Assembly (NCBI GenBank): GCA_019752015.1
Contig: JAIEMQ010000003.1
Coordinates: 1 to 64,000 of the forward strand
Reading direction: 5' to 3'
DNA: 64,000 nucleotides
Source: Cyanobacteriota bacterium
GTDB taxonomy: Bacteria > Acidobacteriota > Vicinamibacteria > Vicinamibacterales > UBA2999
Shown piece by piece: positions 17,131 to 25,684 of this stretch (position 1 is the first letter of the stretch; each line of letters starts with the position of its first letter). The position numbers and the translations under genes were made by a program. The notes beneath the pieces are model-generated. The model had not been told where the DNA came from and made no database searches. It was given only the letters and a program-made list of their open reading frames with translations.

Positions 17131-18027
17131 ATGAAGATTCTGATCGCAGAGGACGATCGTGTCACGAGGCAGGTACTGAAAGCGTCGCTCATCTCCCTCG
17201 GCCACGAAATCCTCGAAGTCGAGGACGGCGCTGCGGCCGTTGAAGCGCTCGCGCAGCCCGGCGCGCCGAGCCTGGCCATTCTTGACTGGCTGATGCCGCG
17301 CATGGATGGTCTCGAAGTGGTCCGCGCCCTCCGCCAGCGTCCCGGACGATACGTCTACGTCGTGCTGTTGACGGCGAGGGACGGCGACGACGACATGATC
17401 GAGGCGCTGGACGCCGGCGCCGACGACTTCCTGACCAAGCCGTTCAAGATCGGCGAGCTGCGCGCGCGCTTGAGGGCCGGCGACCGGGTCCTGGCGCTGC
17501 AGGACGATCTGCTCCGCTCGCAGGATGTGCTGCGGCACGAGGCCGCCCACGATCGGCTGACCGGCCTGTGGAACCGCGGCCGCGTCCTCGACGAGCTCGC
17601 CCGCGAGCTGCGCCGCAGCGTCCGCGAGCTGTCCACGCTCGCCGTGGTGATGGCCGACGTCGATCACTTCAAGCAGATCAACGACACGCACGGGCACGCC
17701 GTTGGCGACGCCGTGCTGAAAGGGATCGCCGAGCGCATTGCCGCCACGCTTCGCGCTTCGGATTCCGTGGGCCGCTACGGCGGCGAGGAATTCCTGTTCG
17801 TCCTGCCGCAGGCCGGCCTCGATGGCGCGCGCGACGTTGCGGATCGCGTCCGCGCCGCAATCGCGTCCCGCCCGATCATCACCTCGCCGGTGACGCTCAA
17901 CGTCACGCTCAGCCTGGGCGTATCGTGCAGCAGCCCGTCGAGCAGTGAGGAAACGCTCATTCAGGCGGCGGACCAGGCGTTGTATCGGGCAAAGGCGAAC
18001 GGCCGTAATCGCGTCGAGGTCGATTAG
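17131..18027 (+). CDS. Response regulator with GGDEF output (diguanylate cyclase)
   Basis: Residues 1-120 are a CheY-like receiver: EDD acidic pair, phospho-acceptor Asp in ILDWLMPRMDG and Lys in TKPFKIG. Residues 135-298 are a GGDEF domain with RYGGEEFLFVLP, so it should make cyclic di-GMP. The inhibitory RxxD is not obvious. It resembles PleD/WspR-type regulators with a single receiver. No histidine kinase is adjacent, so its signal source is unknown. Confidence 0.93.
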   Translation: MKILIAEDDRVTRQVLKASLISLGHEILEVEDGAAAVEALAQPGAPSLAILDWLMPRMDGLEVVRALRQRPGRYVYVVLLTARDGDDDMIEALDAGADDFLTKPFKIGELRARLRAGDRVLALQDDLLRSQDVLRHEAAHDRLTGLWNRGRVLDELARELRRSVRELSTLAVVMADVDHFKQINDTHGHAVGDAVLKGIAERIAATLRASDSVGRYGGEEFLFVLPQAGLDGARDVADRVRAAIASRPIITSPVTLNVTLSLGVSCSSPSSSEETLIQAADQALYRAKANGRNRVEVD

Positions 18028-18042
18028 GAGTAGCCTAACGCC

Positions 18043-18303
18043 ATGTTCCCGCCGTGGCTGGTGGCGATTCCGGGACTGTTGCTGATCGTTGCCGGCCACG
18101 CGAAGGACCGCTACGGCGTGATGTGCGTCGGCCTGCTGTGGTTCTTCTACGGGATGTACGAGCACAACGTGCAGGCGACCTGCACCGGTGAGTGCAATAT
18201 CAGGTTCGACCTGGTCTTGATCTATCCTGTTCTCGGCCTCGCGACCCTCGGCTCGATCGTCAGCCTGATGCTCAGCGATAAGTCGAAGAGGCGATCACGA
18301 TGA
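18043..18303 (+). CDS. Small two-helix membrane protein
   Basis: An 86-residue protein with one N-terminal and one C-terminal hydrophobic segment (VAIPGLLLIVAG; LVLIYPVLGLATLGSIVSLML). Between them is a loop with two cysteines (ATCTGECN). It ends in KSKRRSR, suggesting a cytoplasmic C-terminus. I do not recognise it. ATGA overlap with the next gene implies co-translation with the binding protein. Confidence 0.65.
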   Translation: MFPPWLVAIPGLLLIVAGHAKDRYGVMCVGLLWFFYGMYEHNVQATCTGECNIRFDLVLIYPVLGLATLGSIVSLMLSDKSKRRSR

Positions 18304-19061
18304 CTTCAAAGATTGCGGGTCTTGCCGGCATCGCGCTGCTCGCTGCAACCACGCAGATCGCTGAAGTGCGCGTCATGTCGAATGGCGCGACCGCACCCGC
18401 GTACCTGCAACTCGTGTCGCGATTCGAGTCCGGCAACACCTTCAAGGCGGTGACCCTGGCCACCAGCACCGGGGTAGGCGCTGCGAACATCCAGACGCGG
18501 ATCCGCAAGGGCGAGCCGGTGGACGTGGTGTTCATCGCCGCGAACGCGATGGACGATCTCGTGAAGGAAGGACATATCGTCAAATCGAGCCGCGTGGACA
18601 TCGCCCGCTCCGCGATCGGTGTCGGCGTTCGGGCCGGGCAGCAACGTCCCGACATTCGAACGGTCGACGGGCTGAAGAAGGCGTTCCTCGAGGCGAGGTC
18701 GATTGCGATCTCGGCGCAGATCAGCGGTCAGTACCTGACGAACGAGTTGCTGCCTCAACTGGGCATTGCGTCACAGGTGTTGCCGAAAGTGCAGCGCATA
18801 GGAAACGAACCGGTCGGCAACGTCGTGGCCCGCGGCGAAGCGGAGCTTGGCGTGCAGCAGATTTCCGAACTACGCGCGGTGAAAGGCGTGGACCTTGTCG
18901 GGCCGCTGCCGGCTGAAGTCCAGCGCGTCTCGATCTTCTCCGCCGGCATTGCAACGAAAGCGCCGAATCCGAAAGGCGCCAGGGCGCTCGTCGATCTCGT
19001 GCTGTCTCCCGCCGGCGCCGCGGTGATGAAACAGACCGGCCTGGAACCGATCACGCGTTAA
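18300..19061 (+). CDS. ModA-like extracellular solute-binding protein
   Basis: This 253-residue type II periplasmic-binding fold has a signal-like start and RVMSNGATAPAYLQLVSRFE, TSTGVGAANIQTRIRKGEPVDVVF and a GEAELGVQQISEL segment, as in the molybdate-binding superfamily. No ModB or ModC gene follows, so it may be an orphan binding protein or a sensor. The ligand cannot be told. The next gene follows after an AGGAG site. Confidence 0.8.
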   Translation: MTSKIAGLAGIALLAATTQIAEVRVMSNGATAPAYLQLVSRFESGNTFKAVTLATSTGVGAANIQTRIRKGEPVDVVFIAANAMDDLVKEGHIVKSSRVDIARSAIGVGVRAGQQRPDIRTVDGLKKAFLEARSIAISAQISGQYLTNELLPQLGIASQVLPKVQRIGNEPVGNVVARGEAELGVQQISELRAVKGVDLVGPLPAEVQRVSIFSAGIATKAPNPKGARALVDLVLSPAGAAVMKQTGLEPITR

Positions 19062-19072
19062 CAGGAGCGCAG

Positions 19073-19826
19073 ATGGCATTGCCCGGTCACGTTGCGGCGG
19101 ACACCAGGGAGTTGCTTCGGGAACAGGTCGTCTCGGCTCAGCGACGCAGCCATCAGTTCTATGTCGGCCTGACGGTGTTGCTGATGGCCACGGTCGTCAC
19201 CGGTTTCTGGCCGACCTACTTCGGAACGTTCCTGATCGGCGGCGTGGCCCGGCCGCTCGTCATGCACGCGCACGGCGCAATCTTCACCGGCTGGATGCTG
19301 CTGCTGTTCCTGCAGGTCGGGCTCGCGGCGAGCGGCAACGTTCGGCTGCATCGGCGGGTCGGCACGTTCGGCATCTGGTATGGCGCCGCTGTCTGGATCA
19401 TGGGCGTGATTGCGACGTTCGCCGCGCCCGTGATTCACGTCCAGCGCGGAGAGTGGCCGCTCGATCAGGCTGCGGGATTCCTGATTCTTCCGATCGGCGA
19501 CATGATCCTGTTCGGCGGATTCTTTGGCCGGCGCCGTGAAGTACCGGAACAAGCCGGATGTGCACAAGCGGCTGATTGTCGCCGCGACGGTCTCGCTGGC
19601 GTTCGCCGCGGTGGCGCGCATGAATCTCTCGCTGCCGGTTTTTTTCCTGATTTGGATGGCGCCAATGGCGGCGCTCGCCGCGTTTGACTTCCGTTCGATC
19701 GGCAAAGTGCACCGCGTCACCGCGATCGGCATCGCGGTCATGGTGCTCGGCTTCCCGCGCGTGTTCCTCGAGCAGTCCGAGAGCTGGCGCGCGATTGGCC
19801 GCGCCCTGCTCCGTCCGTTTGTGTAA
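19073..19826 (+). pseudogene. Multi-helix membrane protein with one frameshift
   Basis: The first part (from ATG 19073, frame 2) has four hydrophobic segments and ends naturally at MILFGGF. Conserved-looking sequence then continues in frame 3 from about 19520 (LAGAVKYRNKPDVHKRL, then more helices, ending at TAA 19824-19826). Removing one T from the TTT at 19522-19524 would join them into about 250 residues. As at 126-715, the shift is one extra base in a homopolymer. The family is common in environmental bacteria but of unknown function. Confidence 0.7.
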
Positions 19827-19847
19827 GCTGCACCACTCGCATCCAAC

Positions 19848-20297
19848 ATGCTGATCGATTTTCTGCGACGGGTTCGCGCCTCAAAGCTCGTCGCAAGGGA
19901 TCGAATCCTGGGCTCCGCACTAGACATCGTCTTGTGGTGGGAGGCGCGGAGGCTTCTGTTCAACCTTCTCGTCGGCGCCGCCGGCGTGATTACGTGCGTC
20001 GGCCTCGTCACGATCGCCGTGATCGGTGGCTACATCTCCGGCGAGCCTGATTTCGGGTTTCCGGATCCGCCGATCTTCGCGATTCTGGGTGTCATCGCGT
20101 TCGGAATCATGGCCAACGTCTGCTATACGGGCGGATGGATTGTTGAACTGATCGTCAGGCGTGCCTGGCCGCAAGAATCGCAGCAACTGGCGACGCTGTC
20201 CTTCACACTCGGAATCATTCTCGCAGTGTTAGTGACACTTCTGCCGATACCGCTGTTTGGCCTGCTGGTCGTGCTGGCCTTGTTACCTGTCTGGTAA
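19848..20297 (+). CDS. Hypothetical membrane protein
   Basis: This 149-residue protein has three or four hydrophobic stretches (LLVGAAGVITCVGLVTIAVI; AILGVIAFGIMANVCYTGGWIV; two closely spaced ones at the end). The N-terminal 35 residues are basic and probably cytoplasmic. I do not recognise a family. It stands alone between two unrelated genes. Confidence 0.6.
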   Translation: MLIDFLRRVRASKLVARDRILGSALDIVLWWEARRLLFNLLVGAAGVITCVGLVTIAVIGGYISGEPDFGFPDPPIFAILGVIAFGIMANVCYTGGWIVELIVRRAWPQESQQLATLSFTLGIILAVLVTLLPIPLFGLLVVLALLPVW

Positions 20298-20390
20298 CCA
20301 CGCCATTTCTCAATGCCAGCGATGCGACAGGCACCCCGGCTACGTCGCTGGAAAGCCGGGAGCGCGGCGGACACGCTCGGCTTGCAGTAG

Positions 20391-21080
20391 ATGGCGCTGT
20401 TCATGTTTCGAGAGAATCTCGAGCCCGGTTCCCACCGTGAATCGAATCACCGGCACGAACGGATTCCTGAACCGAACTCGATTCACGTCGCAGTGCTGCG
20501 CGAGCTGAACGAGATCGCGCGTGCTCCGGTTGCTCGGGCCACCGAGCGGTTCCGCGACGTCAACGTCGCATTAGCTGAGGGCTACATCCGCGATCCATTC
20601 GACCTGTGTGACACCGCGGAGATGATGGGCCGGCCCGCCAACCTTGGCGCAATGGGCGTGTACTACTTCAAGCCGGACGTGCTGGGCATTACCGGACCGC
20701 CGAATCCGAAAGTGAGCGGAACCGGCATCCACACCGACTTCCTGAAGCCATCGATCCTGATCTACGAACCGCAGGCGAACGGCTCGCTCGAATTGGTGGC
20801 GGTGGACAATCTGGCTTTCGAAGCAGCGTGGAAGGCAGCAGGAAATTCCAAGCCGCCGTCATTTCACGGCGTGGCTTACAACTACATGGCCGATGATCCG
20901 GCGACCGCCGCGGACGATGCGCACCCGTTCGCGCCGCATTACGATCGTCACGTGTGGATCTATCGCGAGAATCCGAACGGCGTGTTCGCGCCGTTCAACC
21001 CGAAGGTGAGCTGCGCTCATCACAAAGGTGCGACGATGAAGATGCCCGGAATGAAACACAGGCGGGACAGGCGGGACTAA
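20391..21080 (+). CDS. Conserved hypothetical protein with HYDRHVWIYRENPNG motif
   Basis: A 229-residue protein of a widespread family of unknown role. Conserved features are GTGIHTDFLKPSILIYEP, PPSFHGVAYNYMADDP and PHYDRHVWIYRENPNGVF, with several histidines that could bind metal. Family members that I know of usually carry a signal peptide, but none is visible here, so the start (ATG 20391 or 20403) may be wrong or the front degraded. The last residues (HRRDRRD) and the stop codon come from a repeated palindrome at 21069-21090. Confidence 0.6.
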   Translation: MALFMFRENLEPGSHRESNHRHERIPEPNSIHVAVLRELNEIARAPVARATERFRDVNVALAEGYIRDPFDLCDTAEMMGRPANLGAMGVYYFKPDVLGITGPPNPKVSGTGIHTDFLKPSILIYEPQANGSLELVAVDNLAFEAAWKAAGNSKPPSFHGVAYNYMADDPATAADDAHPFAPHYDRHVWIYRENPNGVFAPFNPKVSCAHHKGATMKMPGMKHRRDRRD

Positions 21081-21090
21081 AGTCCCGCCT
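21069..21090. repeat. AGGCGGGACT palindrome, bidirectional terminator-like
   Basis: AGGCGGGACT, AA, AGTCCCGCCT: a perfect 10-bp stem followed by CTCTACGA. It holds the stop of the 20391 gene and lies 14 bp from the convergent regulator's stop. The same sequence with CTCTACAA occurs at 32823-32844. Confidence 0.85.
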
Positions 21091-21104
21091 CTACGAAGTG
21101 GCGG

Positions 21105-22577
21105 CTATTCGACTTCGACGGGCTCCAACTCGTCGCCGTTCTCCGTGCTGCCGCCGTTATCAGGCTCCTGCGTACCAGCCGATGCCTTCTTCCGGCGCGG
21201 GCGAATGTCGTAGCGCTTGATCATTTCGTTCAGCGTCGTCGGCTTGATGCGAAGCAGTTCGGCAGCGCGCTTTTGGACGCCCCCGGCCGCTTCGAGCGCC
21301 GATTCGATCCACTGCCGCTCGTACGCCACCGTCACGTCCTTCAGCGAAATGCCGTCGGCCGGCATCACCACGTGCGGGATCTGGAAAGCCGGATTCTTCC
21401 GCACGTGCTCTGGAATCAGCTCGATGCCGATCCGCGACCCGGTGCAAAGCACCACGGCACGCTCGATCACGTTCTCGAGCTCGCGCACGTTGCCCGGCCA
21501 GTCGTATTCCATCATCAGGTCGAGCGCCTCGGGCGCGATCTCGATGTGCTTGCGATCGTTTTCCTCGCCGTACTTCTCGAGGAAGTGCTGGACCAGCAGC
21601 GGAATGTCGTCGCGGCGCTCGCGCAGCGCCGGCAGGTGAATGCTGATGACGTGGAGGCGATAGAACAGATCCTCGCGGAACCGGCCCTCCTCCATCTCGT
21701 GCTTCAGATCGACGTTGGTCGCGGCAATGATGCGGACGTCGACCTTGATCGTCTCCATGCCGCCGAGGCGCATGAACTCGCGCTCCTGCATCACGCGCAG
21801 CAGCTTGGCCTGCGTCTCGATCGGGATGTTGCCGATCTCGTCGAAGAAAATGCTGCCCTTGTCGGCAAGATCGAACATGCCTTTCTTCGGATACACGGCG
21901 CCGGTGAAGGCGCCCTTGACGTGGCCGAAGAGCGTTGATTCGAGCAGATCCGGCGGCAGGTTGCCGGAATTGACGGCGACGAACGACTTCTCGCTGCGCG
22001 CCGAGTTGCTGTGGATCGCGCGCGCGACCAGCTCCTTACCAGTGCCGCTCTCGCCGGTAATGAGTATGGTGCTGCGGCTCGGCGCGGCCTGGATGATCAG
22101 GTCGAACACCTGCTTCATCCGGCTGCTCTTGCCGATGATGCCGGAGAACTTGTGATACCGCGCCTGGAGATTCTGGCGCAGCGACACGTTCTCGGCAACG
22201 AGCTGGCGGCGCTCGATCGCGTTCTGCAGGACGACGAGCACTTCGTCGTTCTTGAACGGCTTGGTGATGTAATCGAACGCGCCCTTCTTCATGGCCGCGA
22301 TGGCGCTTTCCATCGAGGCGTAGGCGGTGATCATCAGCACCGGCAGGTCATCGTCGTGCTTCTTCAGCTCGTCGAGGACCTGCAAACCGTCGAGGCCGGG
22401 CATCATCACGTCGACGATCACGGCGTCGAACGGCAGCGATCGCGCGAGGTCGAGGCCCTCCTGGCCCGACGCGGCCAGGCGCACGCTATACCCTTCGCGC
22501 TCCAGCAACGTGCCCAGAATGTCCCGCATCACTTCTTCGTCGTCGATGACGAGTACTGCTGCGTTGTGTTTTCTCAT
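21105..22577 (-). CDS. Sigma-54-dependent response regulator (NtrC family)
   Basis: The chosen start ([15 protein letters not shown]) gives 490 residues. Residues 5-120 are a receiver ([19 protein letters not shown]). Residues about 145-380 are an AAA+ sigma-54 activator: Walker [15 protein letters not shown] loop [12 protein letters not shown], Walker B IFFDEIG. A Fis-type HTH follows ([23 protein letters not shown]), then an acidic tail. It should activate RpoN promoters when phosphorylated by the kinase encoded just upstream. The kinase stop and this start are 1 bp apart, so translation is coupled; a longer start at 22679 would lie within the kinase gene. Confidence 0.95.
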   Translation of the reverse strand: MRKHNAAVLVIDDEEVMRDILGTLLEREGYSVRLAASGQEGLDLARSLPFDAVIVDVMMPGLDGLQVLDELKKHDDDLPVLMITAYASMESAIAAMKKGAFDYITKPFKNDEVLVVLQNAIERRQLVAENVSLRQNLQARYHKFSGIIGKSSRMKQVFDLIIQAAPSRSTILITGESGTGKELVARAIHSNSARSEKSFVAVNSGNLPPDLLESTLFGHVKGAFTGAVYPKKGMFDLADKGSIFFDEIGNIPIETQAKLLRVMQEREFMRLGGMETIKVDVRIIAATNVDLKHEMEEGRFREDLFYRLHVISIHLPALRERRDDIPLLVQHFLEKYGEENDRKHIEIAPEALDLMMEYDWPGNVRELENVIERAVVLCTGSRIGIELIPEHVRKNPAFQIPHVVMPADGISLKDVTVAYERQWIESALEAAGGVQKRAAELLRIKPTTLNEMIKRYDIRPRRKKASAGTQEPDNGGSTENGDELEPVEVE

Positions 22578-22578
22578 G

Positions 22579-25482
22579 CTACACACCTGCGCTCTGTCGC
22601 TGTGGGGAGGCGGCAGACGAATCCGGCGCGGCCATGAATCGGAGTTCAAATCGCGTGCCCTTGCCGGGCGCGCTGTCACATTGAATGGTGGCCTCGTGCT
22701 CGCGCACGATGCCGTAGGTAATCGACAGGCCGAGGCCGGTGCCCTGGCCCATCGGTTTGGTCGTGAAGAACGGATCGTAGATACGTGCGAGGTGCTCAGC
22801 CGGAATGCCGTTGCCGGTGTCGGCCACTTCCGCTATCGCCTCACCGCCCTCGATCCGCGTTGAAATGGTCAGCCAGCCGCCGCTCGTCATGGCATCGCGC
22901 GCGTTGAGGAACAGGTTGAGGAACACCTGCTGCAGCTTGAATTCATAGCCGACAATGTTCACCGGCGCCGGGTGGAAATCCCGCCTGACCTTGACGCTGC
23001 CTTTCGCGAATTGATGTTCGAGCAATGACAACACGTCGCCGATCACTTCATTCAAGTCGACGACGGTGCGCTCGGATTGTTCCGCGGCGTTCGGCCGCGA
23101 CAGGTTGAGCAGGCCGTTGACAATGCGGGCGGCGCGGAACGTTTGCTTTTCGATCTTCTCGAGCAGCGGCGTGCGCGGATCCGCGGGATCGGCGTTCTCG
23201 AGCAGCATCTGCGTGTAGCTGGAGATACCGGTGAGCGGCGTGTTGACTTCGTGCGCCACGCCGGCGGCGAGCAGACCAAGCGAGGCCATCTTCTCCGAGA
23301 TGCGCAGCTGCTCTTCCATCTGCGTGCGCTCGGTGATGTCCTCGAGGATCACGATCGTTCCGGCCGTCGGTCCGCCGGCGATGCTCTGCAGCGGCACCGT
23401 CGTCAGGTTGACGAGCAGCGTCTGCCCTTCCTTCGTACCGCGTGCGTTCACGGGCACGCGGAACGCGGTGTGTCCGTCGGGGTAATGCTTTCGGATCGAC
23501 GAGAGCAAGCCGAGCACATGCGCGTCGAACAGGCGATCGACCGTCTTGCCAAGCACGGCAGTCCGGGGCACGCCGTAGAGACGCTCGAGCGACGCGTTCC
23601 AGCGAATCACCTGATCGCCCGGCCCAATCACGAGCAGGCCGTCGTCCAGCGATTCAAGAATGTTTTCGTTGAAGGCGTGGAGACGATCGAGCTCCGACGC
23701 CTTGAGATGCAGCTGACGATAGAGTCGCCCGTTCTCGATCGCGGTGGCGGCCTGTGCGGCGACCGCGGTCACGAGCGCGGTGTCTTCAGTGCTGAGCGGC
23801 TCGCCGCTGGCGCGGCGGCCAAGCGCCAGCACCGCGATCGCGGCGTCCTTGGCGATGCAGGGAACGAAGTAGTAGATGCCGTGGTCGCGCCAGTATTCGA
23901 TCTCTTCAGCGGTGAAGCGGGTCGCCGCGAGCGGATCGTCCAGGCGAACGGTGTGCGCGCTATGCAGACGCGAGCCGATGCCCGACGCGCCGTTCAACTT
24001 CGGCGGATTGCTTTCGAATCCCTCGGCGCTAATCGACTCGAAGTCGCCGCTATCCGCCGCCAGCAGGAACGCGAGGCGATCGAGCTCAATCGTCTCGCGC
24101 ACGCGCGTGGTCAGGCGATCGGCGAGGCGCGTCAAATCGAGGTCGCTGTTCAGCTCGCGCGCGAAGCTGACGAGCGCGCGGCGGTAATCGTAACGATCGC
24201 GGTAGAACGCGCGATCGATCGCTTTCTGCAGGCCATCCTTGACGGGCTTGGCGAGCAGCACGACGACGACGGTGGCGAGAAACGCGATGATCCATCGCTG
24301 ATCGGTCTCGCTGCCGCCGATGTTGCCGCCCGACGCGCGCAGGATCAGCACGTAGATCGCGACGATCGCCGAGACCGCCGCCGTGTAGATCAGCAGGCGC
24401 TTGAGGATGATCTCGACGTCCATCAGGCGATAGCGAATGATCGCCGACGCGAACGCGAGCGGGATGAAGCCCAGCGGAATCGCCGACAGTCCCATCGGGA
24501 TCGACGGATCGACACCGAGCGCAAACGGGATGGCGTAGCCGAGGGCGAACGGCAGCGCGCCGAGCGCCGTGCCCCACACGATCCAGCGCAGCTGGCGCTT
24601 CACCGTCACCGATCGCGCGCGCGACAACGCGCGCAGCAGGATCGCGAGGCCGGCGGCGAAGAACGACGCGAGGTAGACGTACTCGAGGCGATCGAGCAGC
24701 GCGATCACGCGCACGAAATACTCGGGGTCGATCCCCGACCGCAGCACCGCAAGCGCGCGCGTCGATCCGACCACCGCGCCCGGCAGATAGACCGCCGGCA
24801 GCCACCGCGCAAGCATTGCGGAGTAGCCGGGAATATGCGGGCGCTCAGGGAACACCAGCGCGAAGTGCAGGAACAGCGGCGGCAGCACCATCACCGCGAT
24901 CGCATCGCCCCAGTAGAAGACCCAGTCCACGCGATCAAGACGCCCGCTGAACGAGAACGTGAAGAGGCCGAAGAACGCGACCGACAGCCAGAAGAAATGC
25001 AGCGTCGCCTGATCGGTCGGCCGCCGCGCGCGCACCGCCGCGCCGACGAGCAGCGTGAAGATGCCGACCGCGGCAAGCACGTAATAGAACAGGCCCGCGC
25101 CGCTCGGCATCGGCGCCAGCGACACGTTCGCCATCTCGCGCGAGCCGAGCCGCAGCAACGTGTAGGTGTGACGATCGCCCGGCCGCGAGGCGTGCTGCAT
25201 CGCGAGCACATCGGCGCGGCCTTCGATTGGCCGCTGATCGATCGCGATCAACACATCGCCGGGTCGCACGTCAGCGCGGCTTCCCGCCGACGGCTTGGCG
25301 ACTTCGGCGGCGACGACGCCAACTTCGCGCTCGACCCAGAGGACGCCGTCTTCAACTTCCGCGGACGTCGCGCGCGACACGACATTGGCGAGGCCAAGCG
25401 CCAGCAACCCAAGCGTCACCGCAACGGGCAACGCAGTCCGCCTCCACTCTTTCCACCACGAGTCCCGGTCGTAAACGGACAT
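22579..25482 (-). CDS. Membrane sensor histidine kinase with PDZ, GAF and PAS domains
   Basis: About 967 residues from MSVYDRDSWWKEW. In order: one membrane helix, a periplasmic PDZ-like domain (SRADVRPGDVLIAIDQRPIEG), about eight membrane helices, a GAF domain, a PAS domain (NENILESLDDGLLVIGPGDQVIRW kind of sequence), and a kinase core. The phospho-acceptor is in AAGVAHEVNTPLTG. The ATP site has DTGNGIP and GTGLGLSI. It should phosphorylate the NtrC regulator that follows at once. An upstream ATG at 25542 is possible but adds only low-quality sequence. PDZ on a kinase suggests sensing of peptide ends or misfolded envelope proteins. Confidence 0.92.
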   Translation of the reverse strand: MSVYDRDSWWKEWRRTALPVAVTLGLLALGLANVVSRATSAEVEDGVLWVEREVGVVAAEVAKPSAGSRADVRPGDVLIAIDQRPIEGRADVLAMQHASRPGDRHTYTLLRLGSREMANVSLAPMPSGAGLFYYVLAAVGIFTLLVGAAVRARRPTDQATLHFFWLSVAFFGLFTFSFSGRLDRVDWVFYWGDAIAVMVLPPLFLHFALVFPERPHIPGYSAMLARWLPAVYLPGAVVGSTRALAVLRSGIDPEYFVRVIALLDRLEYVYLASFFAAGLAILLRALSRARSVTVKRQLRWIVWGTALGALPFALGYAIPFALGVDPSIPMGLSAIPLGFIPLAFASAIIRYRLMDVEIILKRLLIYTAAVSAIVAIYVLILRASGGNIGGSETDQRWIIAFLATVVVVLLAKPVKDGLQKAIDRAFYRDRYDYRRALVSFARELNSDLDLTRLADRLTTRVRETIELDRLAFLLAADSGDFESISAEGFESNPPKLNGASGIGSRLHSAHTVRLDDPLAATRFTAEEIEYWRDHGIYYFVPCIAKDAAIAVLALGRRASGEPLSTEDTALVTAVAAQAATAIENGRLYRQLHLKASELDRLHAFNENILESLDDGLLVIGPGDQVIRWNASLERLYGVPRTAVLGKTVDRLFDAHVLGLLSSIRKHYPDGHTAFRVPVNARGTKEGQTLLVNLTTVPLQSIAGGPTAGTIVILEDITERTQMEEQLRISEKMASLGLLAAGVAHEVNTPLTGISSYTQMLLENADPADPRTPLLEKIEKQTFRAARIVNGLLNLSRPNAAEQSERTVVDLNEVIGDVLSLLEHQFAKGSVKVRRDFHPAPVNIVGYEFKLQQVFLNLFLNARDAMTSGGWLTISTRIEGGEAIAEVADTGNGIPAEHLARIYDPFFTTKPMGQGTGLGLSITYGIVREHEATIQCDSAPGKGTRFELRFMAAPDSSAASPQRQSAGV

Positions 25483-25684
25483 CGCCTTCGGTTGTTCCAA
25501 ATCGCCTGACAAGACAGATCGATCCGCGTAAAACAGGAGCAAACGCTATACCGTTAGCACGGCCGCAGCACTCGACCTAAATGCCTTAAAAATCAGATAT
25601 TTGCGTCTTAACGGTCGGTCAAAAACCAAGCCCGATCCAAAACATCGACCGGCCGATCCAATTATTAGTATGACAGCTTTCTGA

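Noticed and set aside
23077-25509. An 810-codon open frame opposite the histidine kinase
   Set aside because: Its translation is Arg/His/Asp low-complexity and mirrors codon bias of the kinase gene. No ribosome-binding site or motif supports it.
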